The translations under genes were made by a program, and so were the position numbers. The notes beneath the pieces were generated by a model. It saw only the letters and a program-made list of their open reading frames with translations. It was not told the DNA's origin and did not search any database. This document shows positions 30,215 to 32,092 of a stretch of 32,092 nt of DNA, piece by piece. Position 1 is the first letter of the stretch; every line of letters starts with the position of its first letter. The DNA lies in NCBI GenBank assembly GCA_009843635.1, contig VYDB01000106.1, positions 1 to 32,092 of the forward strand, given 5' to 3'. The DNA comes from Gammaproteobacteria bacterium. GTDB taxonomy: Bacteria; Pseudomonadota; Gammaproteobacteria; Pseudomonadales; Azotimanducaceae.

Positions 30215-32092
30215 ATTGCGGTGCAAAGACCAGAAGGAGGTTGCCGGGTTCGTGGAAGTAGAGTCCGTAACCGGAATTGACGATGAGATGACCTGCGGCC
30301 ACGGTGGGACCTGCTCCACTCATACCGCCACCTCGGCCGATCAATCCGTTTGTACCCTCATGTTCTTGGGTGGTGTCATAGGACCAAAGGACTTCACCCG
30401 ATTCAGCATCGTACGCCTGCAGGTACCCATCTAAGTGACCGGCATAGATCACGCCATCCGAGACGGATAAGGGTGCGGAAACACCTGGATCACAAAAAGG
30501 GCGGTCGTCGCCGCACCGATCCTGCTGTACGTGTTGCCAAATAACGGCTTGTTCATCGAGGTCGATGGCGGAGACGCCAGGCCGTGCGAGTTCAGGATCG
30601 AGAAAATCCCCGTTGCGGGTGTCGTTCATGTCGTTGATCGGCACATAGACGGCATCCCCCGACGCGGCCATGCCGAAGTGTACGCCGCCCTGGATGCTGC
30701 CGCGCCCCAATCTTTCGGTCCACAGCAGGGCTCCTTTGTTGTTGGGGTCTAGGATGAAGACGGTGCCGTCCTTGTGTCCAGCGGCGAGCACTTCTTTGCC
30801 GCTTTTAACTTGTGCCAGCAGTATGCTTGAGCCGTGATCGAAATCCGGGCCGTCTTCCTCAGGGCAGTTTGGGTTGTCTGCCATCATGCAGGCGACGTTC
30901 CACGCATCTCCAGCGGTGCTTTGTCGCTGCCAAGCGCGCTCCCCCGTGTCGAGATCGATGGCCAGAATGGCATCGCTGTTTTCATCCGCAGGGGAGGAGT
31001 AGTTCTCACCGGTACCAACGTACAAGAGGTTACGGCGAACATCGATGGTGGGGCTGCTCCAGACGGGAGCGCCGGAGGGGGCGAACTTGGCGGTACCCAT
31101 AGGCGTGCGACCGATTTCCTTGGGTGCGGAAGGAATTGTGTAGTGCCGCCAAACTTCTTCCCCTGAATTGGCTTGCAGTGCGAGGACGCTGCCGCGGAAC
31201 GTACAGCACGCATAACTGGGATCCGCTGCAGGCACCACTTCCAGTGAAGAGACGGGAACGTACAGCCGTCCTTCATGATAAGCGGGGGTGCCGGTAAGGG
31301 TGGCACTGGGGTGGTCGTCTGCCTTTTCCTGCCAGACCAGTTCACCGGTCTTGGCGTTTAACGCATAAACCTTCGCGAGAATGTCACCAAAGAACGCCAT
31401 GCCGCCTGGTGTCAGCACAATGCCGGTGCGGACTTCGGCCGCTGCTTGGAAGGTCCATTTAACGCAGCCGGTGTCTAGATCGAACGCGTAAACCGTCCCG
31501 TCCTGGGAACCCGTGAATAAGGTATCCCAGCCGACCGAAGGTTGGGAACGTGTCCGTAAGGCCCCGGGATAGGTGAAACTCCATTTGAGGGTAAGGCCTG
31601 CAACTTGGTCCTTGGGGATGCCGCCTTGGCTGACGGGTGTGGACCGATTGGTGTCATGCCCCCAACCGATCAACTCGGGGGGTGTGTCGCCAAGGTCTCG
31701 TGATTCACACCAAGGGATCGCGGTCGCCAAATCCTGATCGGCAGGGGTTCGGGTCACGTACTCAGTGATGTGTCGTTTTTGTTCATCGGAGAGGTGCGCC
31801 GCTTGCGGCGCCATGATGCCTTCGTTCATGGACGACATGAAGGTTTTCGGCGTCATCAACTCAAGCCAGGTGAAGTGCGGTGCCTTTGGCACTGAGCCGT
31901 TGTGACAATGGGCGCAGTGTTGTGCGTAGAGCGGTGCGCCTGGCATTTCCTCGCGCGGGCCGAAGTCGCTGCTTGTAGCCTGAAAGTCATCTGTGGACTG
32001 TAAGGTGGCGGGCTCATCGTTGGTGCAAGCCAGCAGCCCTAGCCCGACTTCCGCAACTCGACCGGACTCAAGCGATTTTCGCCGTGATTTGA
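30213..32092 (-). CDS. Cytochrome c/PQQ-dependent dehydrogenase lipoprotein, 5' end outside the window
   Basis: A quinoprotein dehydrogenase resembling polyvinyl-alcohol dehydrogenase, oxidising an alcohol in the periplasm and passing electrons to its own heme. A heme c site (CAHCH in LYAQHCAHCHNG) and a short cytochrome domain precede a PQQ beta-propeller with repeats such as GTVYAFDLDTGCVKWTF and GYLQAYDAESGEVLWSY. Adjacent cysteines in SYACCTFRGS resemble the vicinal disulfide of PQQ alcohol dehydrogenases. An ATG at 31946 would give 577 residues, but the frame stays open to the window edge with no ATG, GTG or TTG. It encodes a basic stretch, a short hydrophobic run and GLLAC, a lipobox-like cleavage site. 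The true start is therefore beyond 32092. Confidence 0.85.
   Translation of the reverse strand, partial: KSRRKSLESGRVAEVGLGLLACTNDEPATLQSTDDFQATSSDFGPREEMPGAPLYAQHCAHCHNGSVPKAPHFTWLELMTPKTFMSSMNEGIMAPQAAHLSDEQKRHITEYVTRTPADQDLATAIPWCESRDLGDTPPELIGWGHDTNRSTPVSQGGIPKDQVAGLTLKWSFTYPGALRTRSQPSVGWDTLFTGSQDGTVYAFDLDTGCVKWTFQAAAEVRTGIVLTPGGMAFFGDILAKVYALNAKTGELVWQEKADDHPSATLTGTPAYHEGRLYVPVSSLEVVPAADPSYACCTFRGSVLALQANSGEEVWRHYTIPSAPKEIGRTPMGTAKFAPSGAPVWSSPTIDVRRNLLYVGTGENYSSPADENSDAILAIDLDTGERAWQRQSTAGDAWNVACMMADNPNCPEEDGPDFDHGSSILLAQVKSGKEVLAAGHKDGTVFILDPNNKGALLWTERLGRGSIQGGVHFGMAASGDAVYVPINDMNDTRNGDFLDPELARPGVSAIDLDEQAVIWQHVQQDRCGDDRPFCDPGVSAPLSVSDGVIYAGHLDGYLQAYDAESGEVLWSYDTTQEHEGTNGLIGRGGGMSGAGPTVAAGHLIVNSGYGLYFHEPGNLLLVFAPQ

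Noticed and set aside
1-32092. tRNA, rRNA or CRISPR array
   Set aside because: Intergenic gaps are nearly all under 200 bases, and none of them shows a cloverleaf, GTTCGA-type T loop or regularly spaced direct repeats.

Overview
The window is a GC-rich chromosomal segment, most likely from a free-living or host-associated Gammaproteobacterium. The evidence is a FabY-type ketoacyl synthase, the rsmA-apaH-cca block, the rpsU-yqeY pair divergent from tsaD, TonB-dependent uptake and a c-type nitric oxide reductase. I cannot place it below class. There are no rRNA or tRNA genes, CRISPR arrays or complete insertion sequences that I can see.

Layout. Positions 1-1710 are accessory: a MazEF-like toxin-antitoxin pair on + and a Phd/VapC-like pair on -. 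Positions 1839-4647 form a tight + strand respiratory operon: a small membrane protein, NorC, NorB and a small cytochrome c. It makes a c-type nitric oxide reductase, and no norD or norQ is visible. A TPR-sulfotransferase follows (4690-6702). Next come housekeeping genes: yqeY and rpsU (-) divergent from tsaD (+), with two copies of a perfect stem-loop repeat around rpsU. A TonB-dependent receptor and a secreted S9 peptidase (8686-13635) look like a peptide-uptake pair. On -, moaB, fabY, rsmA, apaH and cca lie between 13654 and 18781, and rsmA apparently starts with CTG inside the fabY stop.

The right half is more unusual. Positions 18946-23823 encode one 1625-residue polypeptide that joins AccA-like and AccD-like carboxyltransferase domains, a biotin carboxylase and an AccB-like biotin carrier, with a long unassigned region between the two transferase halves. 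An HDAC-family amidohydrolase follows and ends inside a 14-bp perfect palindrome. Then come a DUF3604 lipoprotein, a TauE/SafE permease (-), a GrdB/PrdB-family gene, an acyl-CoA synthetase (-) and a cytochrome c/PQQ dehydrogenase (-) that runs off the right edge.

The main discovery is at 27724-28629. What looks like two broken reading frames is one continuous frame interrupted by a single in-frame TGA at 28204-28206. The TGA creates a U-P-V-C motif and is followed at bacterial SECIS distance by a perfect 7-bp hairpin with G in the second loop position. I read this as a selenoprotein rather than a pseudogene. Second in interest is the single-chain acetyl/acyl-CoA carboxylase, which sits close to fabY: the two products would supply and use malonyl groups at the start of fatty acid synthesis.
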